Of a DNA stretch of 64,000 nt, positions 47,501-58,200 are shown piece after piece. A program made the translations under genes and the position numbers. Location of the stretch: contig NC_088325.1 in the NCBI RefSeq assembly GCF_910592395.1, forward strand, positions 1,054,001 through 1,118,000, written 5' to 3'. This stretch comes from Lineus longissimus. Lineage: Eukaryota > Nemertea > Pilidiophora > Heteronemertea > Lineidae. Below the pieces are notes generated by a model. That model saw only the letters and a list, made by a program, of their open reading frames with translations, was not told the origin of the DNA and made no database searches. How positions within the stretch are numbered: position 1 is the first letter of the stretch; each line of letters starts with the position of its first letter.

Positions 47501-47664
47501 TAAGTAATCCTGAAAACTGATTTTTTTTCCCGTCGTCTTTTTCAGAGTCTGAAACGCCAACCGCAGACAAGCGAGGCCTGATGATCGGAGCCTCATCGCC
47601 TCTGACGATATCTCTTGCTACAATCGTATTGTGCCTTACTGCGTTACTTATCCACGGACGATAA
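31237..47664 (+). CDS. Lachesin-like GPI-anchored protein with three Ig domains (Ig protein A)
   Basis: Common exons 31237-31285, 40375-40386, 41692-41846, 43340-43571, 43955-44115, 44613-44724, 45273-45420 and 45890-46032, then last exon 46437-46561 (378 aa) or 47546-47664 (376 aa); all phases agree. Residues 1-17 form a signal peptide (MNTYLLAVVLATSFSF). Ig1: Cys62, Trp75, Cys129. Ig2: Cys175, WRR at 187-189, LPTGG at 195-199, Cys222 (EYICEAKN). Ig3: Cys263, W278, Cys321 (GAYTCVATADG). WRR...LPTGG in Ig2 is characteristic of the lachesin/amalgam/IgLON group. The two C-termini are hydrophobic after small residues, like GPI-attachment signals, with no cytoplasmic tail. Likely role: homophilic or heterophilic adhesion at the cell surface, inferred from the family. 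The paralogue on the opposite strand shares the 49-nt signal exon and several intron positions. The exact IgSF subfamily would need a phylogeny. Confidence 0.92.
32143..32346 (+). other. Cys-rich open stretch inside intron 1 of Ig protein A, doubtful exon
   Basis: After a possible acceptor (CTGAGCAG near 32131) a frame reads a Cys-containing sequence with CGHSEHVKRP and LLCHCGPLLQ, followed by CAG|GTGAAA, a plausible donor, or by a stop at 32346. No ATG start in frame (an open frame here starts at GTG). No family recognised. It may be chance; recorded because this intron is 9 kb and otherwise empty. Confidence 0.15.
34018..34173 (+). mobile_element. pogo/Tigger-like MITE, copy 7 (truncated)
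   Basis: CCAACCTCTCT start, internal GAGGTGTCCTGATTAGAGA and final GGAGGTTCCAC without the terminal TG. More diverged than the copies in the POU2 gene. Confidence 0.7.
35573..35698 (+). mobile_element. pogo/Tigger-like MITE, copy 8 (5' truncated)
   Basis: Starts within the element at AGAGGTGTCCTGATCACAGA and ends GAGGTCCCACTG followed by TA. The left terminus is missing. Confidence 0.75.
38918..39279 (-). mobile_element. Dispersed MITE-like repeat, copy 2 (inverted)
   Basis: Reverse-complement relative of 19364-19704, including CGCTGAATGTAAATCACCGC, CGAGCCGTCCGGGCGGGATT and AAACATTATATGGTGAAATT. Ends TTAAAGTGATA and TTACCCTTTAA. Confidence 0.85.
40375..40386 (+). CDS. 12-nt microexon of Ig protein A
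   Basis: CGGATGTTGCTG lies between a strong acceptor (TTTATTTCAG) and a strong donor (GTAAGC). With the split Gly/Ala codon phases of its neighbours it encodes Ala-Asp-Val-Ala just after the signal peptide. It keeps phase 1 on both sides, so skipping it would also leave the frame intact. No equivalent exon is seen in the paralogue at 52-58 kb, where the signal exon joins directly to the Ig1 exon. Confidence 0.7.
41186..41220 (+). repeat. G-rich tract
   Basis: GGGGTGGAGGG then a run of about 11 Gs; possible quadruplex in intron 2 of Ig protein A. Confidence 0.6.
41972..43290 (+). mobile_element. tRNA-derived SINE with a 58-bp satellite expansion inside it
   Basis: The head GGAGCCTCGTAGCCTAGTGG carries a good RNA polymerase III A box (TAGCCTAGTGG at about 41982). 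The body (ACTGAGGTTCTTTGTATCTG) and tail (CTTGGAGGAGGAATACTATC with GAAGAAGATGAAGA) match the other SINE copies. Within the body a 58-bp unit (CCAAGTGAGAAACAAGAGTA...) is repeated about 17 times from 42143 to about 43115, for example starting at 42201 and 42259. The single-copy version of this unit is present in the SINEs at 44.8 and 49.4 kb. Confidence 0.85.
44266..44432. repeat. 83-bp tandem duplication
   Basis: Two nearly identical 83-bp units containing CTGAATAGACAGATTCAGGT and ATTAGAGAGAAGTTA, the first around 44266-44349 and the second to about 44432. In intron 5 of Ig protein A. Confidence 0.9.
44546..44582 (+). repeat. GAT trinucleotide microsatellite next to a splice acceptor
   Basis: About twelve ATG/GAT repeats ending 30 bp before the acceptor of Ig protein A exon 6. 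The open frame that reads polyAsp into the exon is a read-through of the intron. Confidence 0.9.
44735..45240 (-). mobile_element. SINE with three tandem tRNA-like heads
   Basis: Read on the minus strand it starts GGAGCCTCATAGCCTAGTGG and repeats the tRNA-like module three times: B-box matches GGTTTGATCCC (about 45178), GGTTCAATCCC (about 45077) and GGTTTGATCCC (about 45028). These are followed by the SINE body (GAGGTTCCTTGTACCTGGTG, GAGAAACATGAGTAGCTTGC) and the tail CGCCTTGAAGGAGGAAGACG. An A box (TAGCCTAGTGG) heads the first module. These are SINE promoter modules, not functional tRNA genes: the cloverleaf is not maintained. It lies between Ig protein A exons 6 and 7. Confidence 0.8.
46066..46185. 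repeat. Short tandem repeat after an exon 8 donor
   Basis: Three to four copies of a 37-38 bp unit containing CAAACGCCTGTGGACACCCC and CAGGTTTTTCCTT, starting 33 bp downstream of the exon 8 donor of Ig protein A. Confidence 0.9.
46437..46561 (+). CDS. Alternative last exon a of Ig protein A (GPI signal)
   Basis: Acceptor CCATGCAG. The split codon (G|AA) is Glu, and the exon encodes 40 more residues and TAA. A hydrophilic stem (SDKATKDKTGRF) is followed by small residues (SSSPAS) and an unbroken hydrophobic end LGILALIAVSLF...LHIILF. The layout is that of a GPI-attachment signal. Either this or exon b completes the protein; there is no stop-free path joining a to b. Confidence 0.85.
46944..47068 (+). 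mobile_element. pogo/Tigger-like MITE, copy 9 (3' truncated)
   Basis: Retains CACACCCTCGGGGCTGACAA, GCTGTCCTTGATAGAGAGGT and TGTGTCCTTAATAG but lacks the right end. It sits between the two alternative last exons of Ig protein A. Confidence 0.7.
47546..47664 (+). CDS. Alternative last exon b of Ig protein A (GPI signal)
   Basis: Acceptor GTCTTTTTCAG. The split codon (G|AG) is again Glu, followed by 38 residues and TAA. It has the same plan as exon a: a stem (SETPTADKRG), small residues (GASSP) and a hydrophobic end (LTISLATIVLCLTALLI) with a three-residue HGR tip. The match of phase, first residue, length and layout suggests a tandem duplication of the terminal exon. Confidence 0.83.
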
Positions 47665-49271
47665 AATAATGACGACAAATTCCAAGTTGACTGCACGTCA
47701 TGCCAAAGAACTTTGTGAGGTGTGGTTTTTCTGAAAGTGTACCCTCGTCAGCAATAATTTTAAAGGTGTATGCCATTTGTAATTACTGGTGGTCCAGGAA
47801 AATAGAAATGCAGTTATACACAATGCCGTAGTCCGGTTACTATGCATACAAATTTACTGAAACTTGGAATTTATAGTATTCGTTTATATGTCTGAACAAT
47901 AGCGTTGTTGAAATTCATATTCGGAACGTATTTACACAATTCGAAATTTTCAAATTCGATTTTGAATTTCAAATATTTAACGATTGGTGGACCTTTAAGA
48001 ACAACTCGAGGATGGACAGAAGATAGTGTAATACTGTGCAGTATTTTTGATGAGACTATCTATGAGTCACCTTTGTACGCCTTTCTTAAAAACATTTTAC
48101 CCTGCCACTGTTTCACACAATGTGTTTTTGGTATTGACATTTTAAGAATCCACGGAAACTTTGTTAACCTTTTGACATTTGAAAATATTATAAGTGTTTT
48201 TGGATTTCGAGAAGTTTTCAAATGGAAAATTTCTTTTGTTCTGAGAGTCCTTTGTTTGTTCAATCGGTAAATTTCAGAAACTATTATTAACCCTTTCACC
48301 ATCGCATATGGCTAAAGGGCCTATTTATATTTCGGGCCTGTACCCGCTAAAAAAACCTTCACTGGTCAATGAAGGCTGCCATTTACATCATGTGATATCA
48401 CAGGATGTAAAGCTGTCTCGAAAAAGCTCGTGAAGAAAACCAAATAATCAAACCGGTAGCTCTCATGGCCTTGTCAAGAATGGGTATGACCCTATAGGGG
48501 GTCACCGGTAACCTGTACACATGCATTGCATTATACGCACTACTTAGAACTCCCCTGTCTGAAAAATGGTTTGTCCCATCTGGATTTACCCCTTGAACTT
48601 TATGGACCCAAAGCTCGAAACGTTTATTTTGAATTTGGTCCTAGAATGAACAAGGTACTAATGCTAATACTTAAGTGGATGTACATTGTAATTACATGTA
48701 CAGTGTAAATAGGTATTGTAACGTTTTATACAAGATTTGTAAGCATTTTATATATTCGTTACTGTAGACTGCCAATTTTTCGAGAGTGTTTTATTTTCGC
48801 GAATTTTGCAAATAATCTTGATTCCGAAAATTAAAATTGTTGAAACATACTTAAATTGGAAGAAGGAGACGTTTTTTCATAATTCACCAAAATAAAAATC
48901 ATGAATTAATTTTTTGGAAATGTTTGCAAATCACGGTTGAAAGAGATTGCGAAATTTGGCAGTTTGCAGTTATGCTTCTTATATATAGTTAAGTAGGCCT
49001 TATGAGGACTTGATATATGTGACCCGCCATGACAAAACAGGTCGCATGTCGCTCTGAGCTTGACAGGTTGAGACAGACTGGTTGTTCATTTCACCATTGT
49101 CTGCCTTTTGTAAAATCGGAGCATATCAATTTCTTCTATTATGTCCTGGTGTCATTTTAGGCTCATCTTCTGTGCGACATGCGACTCATTTTGTCGTGGT
49201 GGGTCACATATGGCGAAAGGATTCTTGATGGAGAGGTTGAGCGGAATTCCGACTCTGACCCAGCTCTGAGA

Positions 49272-49531
49272 TTGCTCCTGTTCTTCCGCGATCACTCTGC
49301 ACTTGGAGGTGATTTTCTCCAGGGAGTATCCCTCCTCCAAGGCGGGATGAGCACTTTTCAGGGTCGCTGTGGTTGAGGTGCCGATTGGATTCATCGGCCC
49401 AGTGATTCTGACTTGGCCAGAGGTGGAGTCCACGCAAGCTACTCATGTTTCTCACTAGGTGGGGTCTTCAACCTGGCCTGGCATAGACACCAGATACAAG
49501 GAACCTCGGTTTGAAGTCTCATCGGAGGACT
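49272..49531 (-). mobile_element. SINE, headless copy
   Basis: On the minus strand: GAGGTTCCTTGTATCTGGTG, GAGAAACATGAGTAGCTTGC, GAGTCCACG reverse words, then CGCCTTGGAGGAGGGATACT and AAGTGCAGAGTGATC. Collinear with the body and tail of the SINEs at 42-45 kb; the tRNA-like head is absent. Confidence 0.8.
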
Positions 49532-50502
49532 AAATTCAGTCTGGAAGGCGAGTAGAGGTCAGATATTAAACTTAACCTCTCTACTATTTTATAACTAAAT
49601 TGCTCCCATTTTTAAAGTCGTCGGTATATTCAAGGGTTTCCATTAGAAATATCATGATATTTTAAAGTTGTACATTATATATATTTCATTGATGGATGGA
49701 AAAGTTGCTGGATGAAATGATGTATAAAAAGTGAACGCTATAAAGAATTCTTTCCCGATTTTATTTGTGAAACAAAATATATGAAAAATTGCCTTTCTGG
49801 TTGTGGTAGGTGTAAATTTTCAACTCCTGAATATCATTTGAAGAAATTTGTGCAATTATTCAGTTTCATCACGCTTATGATTTAGCATTCTTTCAAATTT
49901 TGAAATTTTGATGTGAAATTTGTCGGACGGAAATATATCCTCAGGTTAAGTATTTCTGTGTCCTGTCTCATGTCATTGCACTGGGAGCATGTGATGTTCT
50001 ACACTGTAATCATGTGCGGGTCAACACTTGTATGTGTTCGCAAGAGGACTTGGCCTTTAATTGCTTTGCTTCGGATTTATCTTCAGAATAATGTCAGACC
50101 TTAACACTTTTACACCGAAATTCCTTATCGGAATTTTTCTCTTTAGTGTAAATAATTTCATTTCTATTTGTATATTTAGAAAGAAGGACATATTTCGTGA
50201 TTAATGTATTTGTAAATAATCAATGAATAATCAATGAATAATCAATAGAATTGAAAAAGGTTGCGTTTGCATCAAATATATCGTGTTGCCATCTATAGGC
50301 TGAGCTTGGCGGCAGATAATTAGATTTTTGAATAGGTTTCATAAGAGCATGAACTGGGCCATTATTTTGACGGACTCTGAAATTGAGGTGGTTTGCAGCA
50401 CTCCAAAGTTTATGATAGGCGTATGATTGGCCTGACTGGTACTCTGAAAGTATCACTGGTATCTGTCATGTTTTAGGTCATCGCGTGATTTGTCCGTCTA
50501 TT

Positions 50503-50939
50503 GTCGTAGTTCCACCTATCATAAAACCCCGTGTTTTTTCAAGACCCGTGTCTTCGCCGTGTGTCAAAAAACCCGGGGCGCACTTACACCTATCAGTGGT
50601 GTTAGATAATGGTTAACAGCCCCGGCGACAGGTGCGCTGTAGGTAGGGAGCTCTCCTGTGTTTCTTTCCCGTTGGAGGGGAATTTCGCATGCGTAATACC
50701 GAGGCAACTACACCGCGCCATCTGTCGCCAGATCTTAGAACTTACAAGTGCCGTGTCTATTCAGATTCCACCTATCAAAAAACCCGTGTTGAACACGGGT
50801 CTAAATTAGCCCCCGATTAGCCCCATCGAGCTCGATGGGGCTAATAGACACGGGGATTTGACACACGGGTCTATTTAGACGCAGCAATTCATAGGTGTAA
50901 GCGCAAAAGACACGGGGATTTGAAAGGTGGAAGTACGAC
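50503..50939. mobile_element. TIR element with a perfect 30-bp central palindrome
   Basis: Terminal inverted repeats GTCGTAGTTCCACCT at the left and AGGTGGAAGTACGAC at the right, extending inward through CCCCGTGT / ACACGGGG. Inside, ACCCGTGTTGAACACGGGT is itself a hairpin, and 50816-50845 is a perfect 30-bp palindrome centred on CGAGCTCG. No coding capacity. Superfamily unknown. Confidence 0.85.
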
Positions 50940-51865
50940 TTATATCTCGATCGAAAAGCGTGACAGCTGTCATGAGCATGAGACACTGTGTATAATACAT
51001 GCAAATTGCAATCAAGGTTTGTTGAATTTGTCACCCTAATGCCGGGTTGAAATATAATTGATTTTCCCACTTTCGTTTTGGTAAATTTAAATCATCTGGT
51101 ATTGATATTGGCTGCTCAGACTCTCGGCCCTTCAGTTCAACATTTGGCCTAATAAGAAAACTCTCCATATGAGTATGGCCAAAATTTCATAAGCAATCTC
51201 GCCTTGTGTGTGGCTTATATACATATAGTCCTCCCCTTGCTTCATTTGATGTAACGCAATGATTGCCATTTAATGATCACAATTAGGCCCCATGTAAGAA
51301 ATGTTTAGTTTGATAGCTAATCTATTGTAAAAATTTCTTGATAAGAACCGATATTTTCATAGGTCCATATTGATTCCATTTACATGTACTCAAAAAAGGA
51401 TCACATAAATACTTTTATTGAAGTAGACGATTTGTTCATTTATTTTTTGTCTTCCGCTATAATGGGACCACCCTGTAAAGAGGGTCCGAGAAAAGGGGGA
51501 CAAACGTGAATTGTTTGAATTTGGTTCTGAGGGGCCTGGAAATGTAATGATTGTAGGAGCTGCTTCCCCACTTCACTCCTGGTGAATCCTAGCTAGCCCG
51601 CTCTTTGGAAATGACTTGTTCATTCTGAAATTGACACATTACAAGTGCCAATGTCTACTATATGTAAACCCAGTCTAATACATTGCAGGTGGGTTCTGAG
51701 GTTGTACTTACTCACAGGTTTGATGTGTTAGAGATTTGGCAATTAAGACATTTGTATGATCTTAATAAGTTTATTAAGAAATGCATTTTATAAAATAATA
51801 TACACAGCTGGCACACTTCATAAAATATCAAATCCTGCACTACTTGTGCATCCTATATATTGATA

Positions 51866-51879
51866 CCCCCCCCCCCCCC
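51866..51879 (+). repeat. Poly-C run
   Basis: Fourteen consecutive C residues; simple sequence. Confidence 0.9.
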
Positions 51880-52204
51880 GCCAAAGCATCACTATAGATG
51901 TCCGTTATTTCATCAATAGATCCCAAAGCCAACAAACCGAAGTTTTAGTTCCATTGCTTCACTAGAGATGGCGCTACCGGCCGGTTAGGATTTAGGCTCA
52001 ACAGTTTATGTACAAGAGCGCTGCAGAAGTACTGTATTGACCTTTATTATCTGGGCTGCGCTCCCAGCTACAAGATTGGCTCAACTTTGCAGCACAGTTA
52101 CGGAGTAAGAGGCTTGTCTTTTGCCAAGGAAGAAGGTAGGCTATAGATAAATGTTCGCAATGTTAGAAATGGCCTGAATAAGTTTGCCCCAAGTTCTCCC
52201 TCTT

Positions 52205-55200
52205 CTACGCTCGATTCTTGAAAAACGCTAAGAATGCTGCCAGTATCAGCGTTGACATGGTAACCTGTAAACAACTGGCTCCTGCTCCGGCTTCCTGCAT
52301 ATAGCACTTGGGTCCCTGACACATTGTGGTACCTGGAACGAGATTAAAAAAAGACTTAATACATCGACGCAACCTCAATACTTTATCCGTTCCCGGACGG
52401 AAGATGCTTAAAGGGACAACTTGGACGTGGATTTATCCGACCAGGAAAATAATTGCGCTGCTTGCCACCATGCGCCGCCACTAATGCTGATTTTCAATAA
52501 TGTTTTTCGTCAAAGGCTTGTGAATGGGTGACACCTGCGCGTAGAACCCCACTGGCGACCTTCCCAGGATGCAGTTCCATCCAATTCATGACCGCGTTCA
52601 ACGCATCGTCGAAACACCGAAGTCGGTCGTATCCTCCTCCCCTCGAACACGCCGAATGTTGACCAGAAGCTCAGGTTACGCTCAACATTCCTGAACTTCC
52701 AACTCTGGGGCTAACGCGCCAACTATAAGGCCATAAAGGAATTGAAATCCTCCCCTCCATGGCCATCAGCGGGTTGAACTGTGCTAGCAACTGGGTGTAG
52801 TAGTCCTATCATTGTGATGTGAACATATTTTTAATAGCGAGTTTCCGCATCACTTACGATTACGATTACGATTACGATTTGTGTTTGACGTCATCGATTT
52901 TTGGTGCTACGTCATCCCCAGCGAAATCGTCGATAGTACTTTCGTCTCGTTCTTACGAGGATTCCGGCTGATCTTCGTAAGTCGAAAAACGATTACATGG
53001 ATTAGCGAAAAGCCTATTTTCCACGCTACATATCAAATTCAAGGTGAAATATTCATTGAAGAATACTTTAGAACATATCTGTCAAACATAGGAACTGCAT
53101 TTAATGTGATCAACGGTGATTTTGATCATGTTTTAGCGCCGAGAAAAGTGCACCCAGAGCATGAGAGCAGAGTATAGGGCCTATACTACAGTACACCAAG
53201 TCGTTGGTGTGAATGCGGAAAGAAAATTTCAGGTTCATGCCGGTTTTGAGAGTATTACGATTACGACTTTGAAATCGTAACCGTAATCGTAAGCGATGCG
53301 GAAACTCCCTAGCGTAGCTCTTATAGAAACACGATGTCTCACTGTAAAGTTCGATAACCGCATTCGCCGACCCGTATTTGTTCTTCGCTCTGCAAGTGTA
53401 GTTCCCGTAGTCGCCACTCTTGAGCTGCCTGACCCGTAGGATCATCCAGGCCTCGCCCACGGCTAGATAAGGCCCACGGCTGTTGATGACATCAATAGTG
53501 TATTTATTGTTGTTCAGGAGTTCTTCTTGCTTCTCATCGGATAAGATCTTGAACCAGCTGACGTCTGGTTCTGGGGAGCCTATATTTTTGGAGAGAAATG
53601 TGGGAAAGATGAGGAGTCTGCACGAGTTGTTTTCAAAGTCTCCCGGGATCATCCAGACCTCGCCCACGCTAGATACGGCCCCCGGCTGTTGATCATATTA
53701 ATGGCGTGCACTTGTCCTTCTATGCACTGCTGTGAATCATCTTTCAAAACGGGATTGCACCAATTGAAGATAGTCCCCTAACTGTACGCAGTTTTAGACC
53801 ACCAATTTGATTCCCCAGCGTGCACCTACCAAACCAAAAGCAATCTACTCGCCTCACCATTGGTATCGGTTTCTTAGCGATACTGCACCGTTCACGTGCG
53901 AGCGTACATTTGGCCTCTTCCGGTTGGTCTCTTCCGGTTAAGAGGCAGCAAATGGCAGCTAGTCCCCTCATTGGGAGATTGAACCAAAAGCTGAAAAGCA
54001 GTTCCACCAACCTGTAATCCTGCAATTCAATTCCACTTCGAAGTTTCTATCCCTAGCTTGGCCGACAGAGTCTCTGAACGCCTCGGCGGTGGGCGGGTTC
54101 TCCACTTTGAGCGTGATGTCGAAGGTAGCTGGCGGCCGGACGTTGTTGTCGGCCATGCAGCGGTACAGGCCGCGGTCATTGAAGTCAACGCTGTTGATTG
54201 TGTAATTCCTCCCCTGAAAAGAAAGTGGTTTCAGCTGAAAGTGTTTTAGATATATTATTTGTTTTTATTGGTCTTTTATGTCGTTCCGCCGAGCGAGAAT
54301 CACCCTGGAGAGGCAGAGGCCTCTGTGAGAGGTCTCTGTGAAGCAACTTCGCACCGGTATACTACCTGAGTGTCGATAATAGACGGGTGAGAATGTGAGC
54401 CGTTTTCTTTCAAAAACTTAACTCTTTGACATTTTCAAATGGACGGCACATTGCCTTCGCATGGCAGCAATAGAAGGAATGACATCTCAACCCTCCCCGA
54501 AACTGACAACTGTCATAACACAGTATCAACAAAATTTGCCGGCCGAGATTGTTTCACAGAGGCTACTTATTCTCCGAGGTCAGCCTGGTAAAATCACGCA
54601 CCTCCCTGCGAAATCTCGTGATATTTGGCCGGGTGGTCGATCGCTTCGGTTGTGAAGGGAGCTACAATCCAACCATGCGTCGGGAATTGGCGGAGGTGCA
54701 ATGACTTGGGTCAAGGCTGTCCGGTTCCAGGGTGACAATAATCAACTACATGTAGTTTGCGTTGGGCATCGAAGGTACCTGTGGCAAGAATCGGTTATCG
54801 CTACGACCTGCAATCAATATCACTATCAAACCAAGCGGTTTTACCCGCAGAGGAGAGATATTTCAGACAGAAAAGAGCCATTTGTGCAGTACTTCAGTCG
54901 TCTCTGCAGCGTGATACTTCTTCTGAAAACACTCACATAAATCGTCGGAACATAGTTTCCATCCGGGCCCTTCAAATAGTGCATTCCAATGCGTGTCCAC
55001 ATGACCTTGGGTTCTGGCCTACCATTGGCTGCACAGATCAGCGTGACACTCCCGCGATGCTTGGCATGCACGATGGGATTGGTCTGAGTCCGGTCAATAA
55101 ACGGCGGCCCTGGAATGAAGTTATTAGCATAATTCGAGTTAGATCAGGAATATTTCTTGAGAATCGATTTAGGCGGGATTTGCTTCCCCTTTACTCTTTG

Positions 55201-58200
55201 ATCACGAGCACACCGTGTATAGAAGAGGGAAGTTAGATTTGTGATTTATTCGATGTTTTGCGAATTCGCTGTCTCGTCCGGCAAGGGTCCTGCGTTGTCG
55301 CCCTAGCTTGGCAGCTAATTTCGACCTTCCCACCCGCCGATTCTACTGCGCCTAGTCTTGCACCCCGACCGCACTAAACCCGTGTTATTTCTTGGAGGTT
55401 TGCTCTTAAGTGCGCACATGCTCATGTTTTTGTTGATTGATAATGAAGATGTCCCAATTCGCTCTGTCTGTTGGTGTATAAGTTTGTGAAAATCGGTAAG
55501 ATTTATAGCGGCTAACTCCGTGAAAATTCACCGTGGTATTTCCTGGCAGGATCAAATCGGCTAAATTCAAGGGATGGCGCACGAATTGGACGACATCGCG
55601 ACTTTCGGGGATATGTTCCTGAGGTTGTGGTAGTCAGAAAGGCCTCCAAAGGTTCACTCTGTCAATCATACTTTGTACATACTGTTAGCCCTGCGGCTAG
55701 GCCAAGAATCAGAGTCCAACCCTATTAAAGATTGGCAATCATGCAAGTATGCCATCACTCACCGTCCGTTCAAAAAGACAGACTTACTTTGAACGTACAG
55801 CCTCCCCTGGCGGCTGGGCCAAAGATCAAAGTCCAACCCCTGCTTGGAGATCTGACATTGATACATGCCGTCATCCTCTTCCATCAGCCGCCGGATAATG
55901 AGCATGTAGACCGTATTCTGATTACGTTGGATCAGTTGCACTTCATATTTATAATTTCCATGGACGATTGGATTTTTTACGACTATTTGGATGTCTCTGC
56001 TGATGTGTTTCTGTTGTTCGCCGAGTCGTCGCCACACAACCTAAAATCAATTAGGGAAAGAAAAATGGATTTAGAACCACGAACCTATTCGTGCGCATGC
56101 GCGATCGTGGATTGAAAGTCCTCAAACCAATCTCCCATCGCTATTAAAGCGGTAGGCTATTCGTTCACATCGAATTATTGTTGGTCCAGTTTAATCTATT
56201 GCTTCATTCTTACCCCAAGCGGTGCCATATGCAATGCGATGCTAATCTATCAGGAAGCAGCCGCTACCAATGGCGAGAGGCTTGGCATGTCAAACTCAAA
56301 GGAGTATTGCGAGTCTCACCGTGTCAGACGGCCGTTTATTTGTAACGGTGCAGTTGAGACGACCGGTCGCACCAACGGGCTTCGTCTCCGTGATAATGTC
56401 TTCCGCGATGGTAGAGTCATCATTTTGACAATTGCCTGTCAAAAGTGATTAGAAATTATTAGAATATAGAGGGAGCCCCACATCGTCTTTGGTAGAAAAC
56501 AAGAAGGTCCTTCTACAAGAGCTGCTGGGTAAGCTAGATTCCGTACCACGGCTGGAATTCCTGACCTTGTTTGAGGGCGTGCATAGGCTCAATGTACCCC
56601 TGATCGGAGCCAATTTTAATGGGCTGCGTGCAGTGGCGGTATGAGGGTTCTTATGAAAGCCCCCTGTCGTCAGAATTTGGAACCTGGCGCTAGATAAAGG
56701 TCTATGGTATAGCTTCTATATTCTTTGTATTGATATATTGTTGCTGATTTGTCTATGCAGTTTTAGTTTAACCTGATTTTCCTATGATGTGACACAAATT
56801 AATCTCGGTCTCAAGTACAACAATTTCTGTTTGAAGTAAACAAATCTTGTTTTTCAAATTTACATGACTAGAATCGGTTATCTGCTGACCCCCTTAAAAG
56901 GCAACACTGTACAGTCAGGTTTATCGTTTCTGATATTGATTTGTGCCACTTATTGTTCAAACTTGACCTCAGTTGTAGCGATAACTGTGTCGACGCTTTC
57001 TAACCGCATTTTTTACACATAGGCCTGTTACATGTAAGATAGGCCGCCGTTTGCACAGGCGTCATTCACCGACTAGGCCTATTTGCGTCTACACAGTATT
57101 CCGCGTACTCGGTATTGTATTTATAGGGGTGAAGAAATGACTGTATGACCCTAATCGATATCAAAGATGCGATTATGTACATTTCTTCTATTAGAGTAAG
57201 TGAAAAGCAATATATATAATGTATGCCCAATTATCTTGGCCAATGATTATAATTTAAAACAGGGGAAAGGTTAAAATGAGAAACTAAAACATTTTGTTTC
57301 AAACGTTTAAATAGCATAATATTTGTTGACCTATATGTACGTCAATTTCAATATCAGAGATTATACATGTGTATAAGACATTTCAATGTGACCATGTTTT
57401 AATCAACACCCTGTATACTATGACTGTTGAGAGGACTCTATACATGTATAAACAGCGGTCATTAAGACTGTAAAAAACACACACTCAGTTGACCCTGATA
57501 CAAGGATATGCTTTGGCAAGAAATGCGAATTTTTCTTAACATTTGACATTGTGATATTGAAAAGTATAGTGCCATAAATAATATTTATTAATACGCAATA
57601 TCATTATCGCAAAGGTTCTCTCAATGAATGCATAAACCTCATTAGGCCTATGTTTTCTTAACATTTGACATTGTGACATTGGAAAGTGTAATGCCATAAA
57701 CAATTTTTATTTATCGCAATGATTCTCTCCTTGAATTTGAATGTATAAACTTCATAACCACGAAATCAATAAACAGGATTTTCCTTCACAATACGACAGG
57801 AAGGACATTACTTCAGAAGGACCCGTCCGCCCTTCTACACCGACTGAAGGTCACAACTGAGGAGGCAGAAGGGGACGAGGATGGAGAAGGATTGTTCACC
57901 AAAACAAAACTCAACCCACGGACTTAAGAGATCACTTTCGTATTCTTAAGTTGTACTTGATCTTCAATCTCATGACGGGTACGTGTTCTTGGATCAACTG
58001 TCTATCTAGGAGGAGACAAGAGTCGGACTCCTTACGTCCGCGTAAAGAACATTGGATAGATAATGCTACTCAAAAACACAGTTTATACATATATGACCTT
58101 GGAATATGCCGACTTGGCAGTGAACTGGTCTTCCCCTCTGAAGGCTGGATGATACGCACACCGCTGGTAGACCGTCCTGCCGTAGAGAGGCCCAATACAC

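Larger units (their letters stand above)
47665..52204. other. Region between convergent Ig genes
   Basis: No coding exon recognised. It holds the 3' UTRs of both genes (AATAAA on the plus strand at 48891-48896 is one candidate signal for exon b transcripts), a SINE (49272-49531), a TIR element (50503-50939) and a poly-C run (51866-51879). Confidence 0.5.

Noticed and set aside
52857..53292. Telomere-like hexamer repeats (TTACGA)
   Set aside because: They lie symmetrically inside the two inverted ends of one transposable element rather than forming an interstitial telomere array.
53110..53667. A 185-codon minus-strand frame that looks like one large Ig exon
   Set aside because: It joins the decayed Ig3 pseudo-exon, the intron, the real exon 6 (53343-53579) and part of a MITE; the splice sites and paralogue comparison limit the coding part to exon 6.
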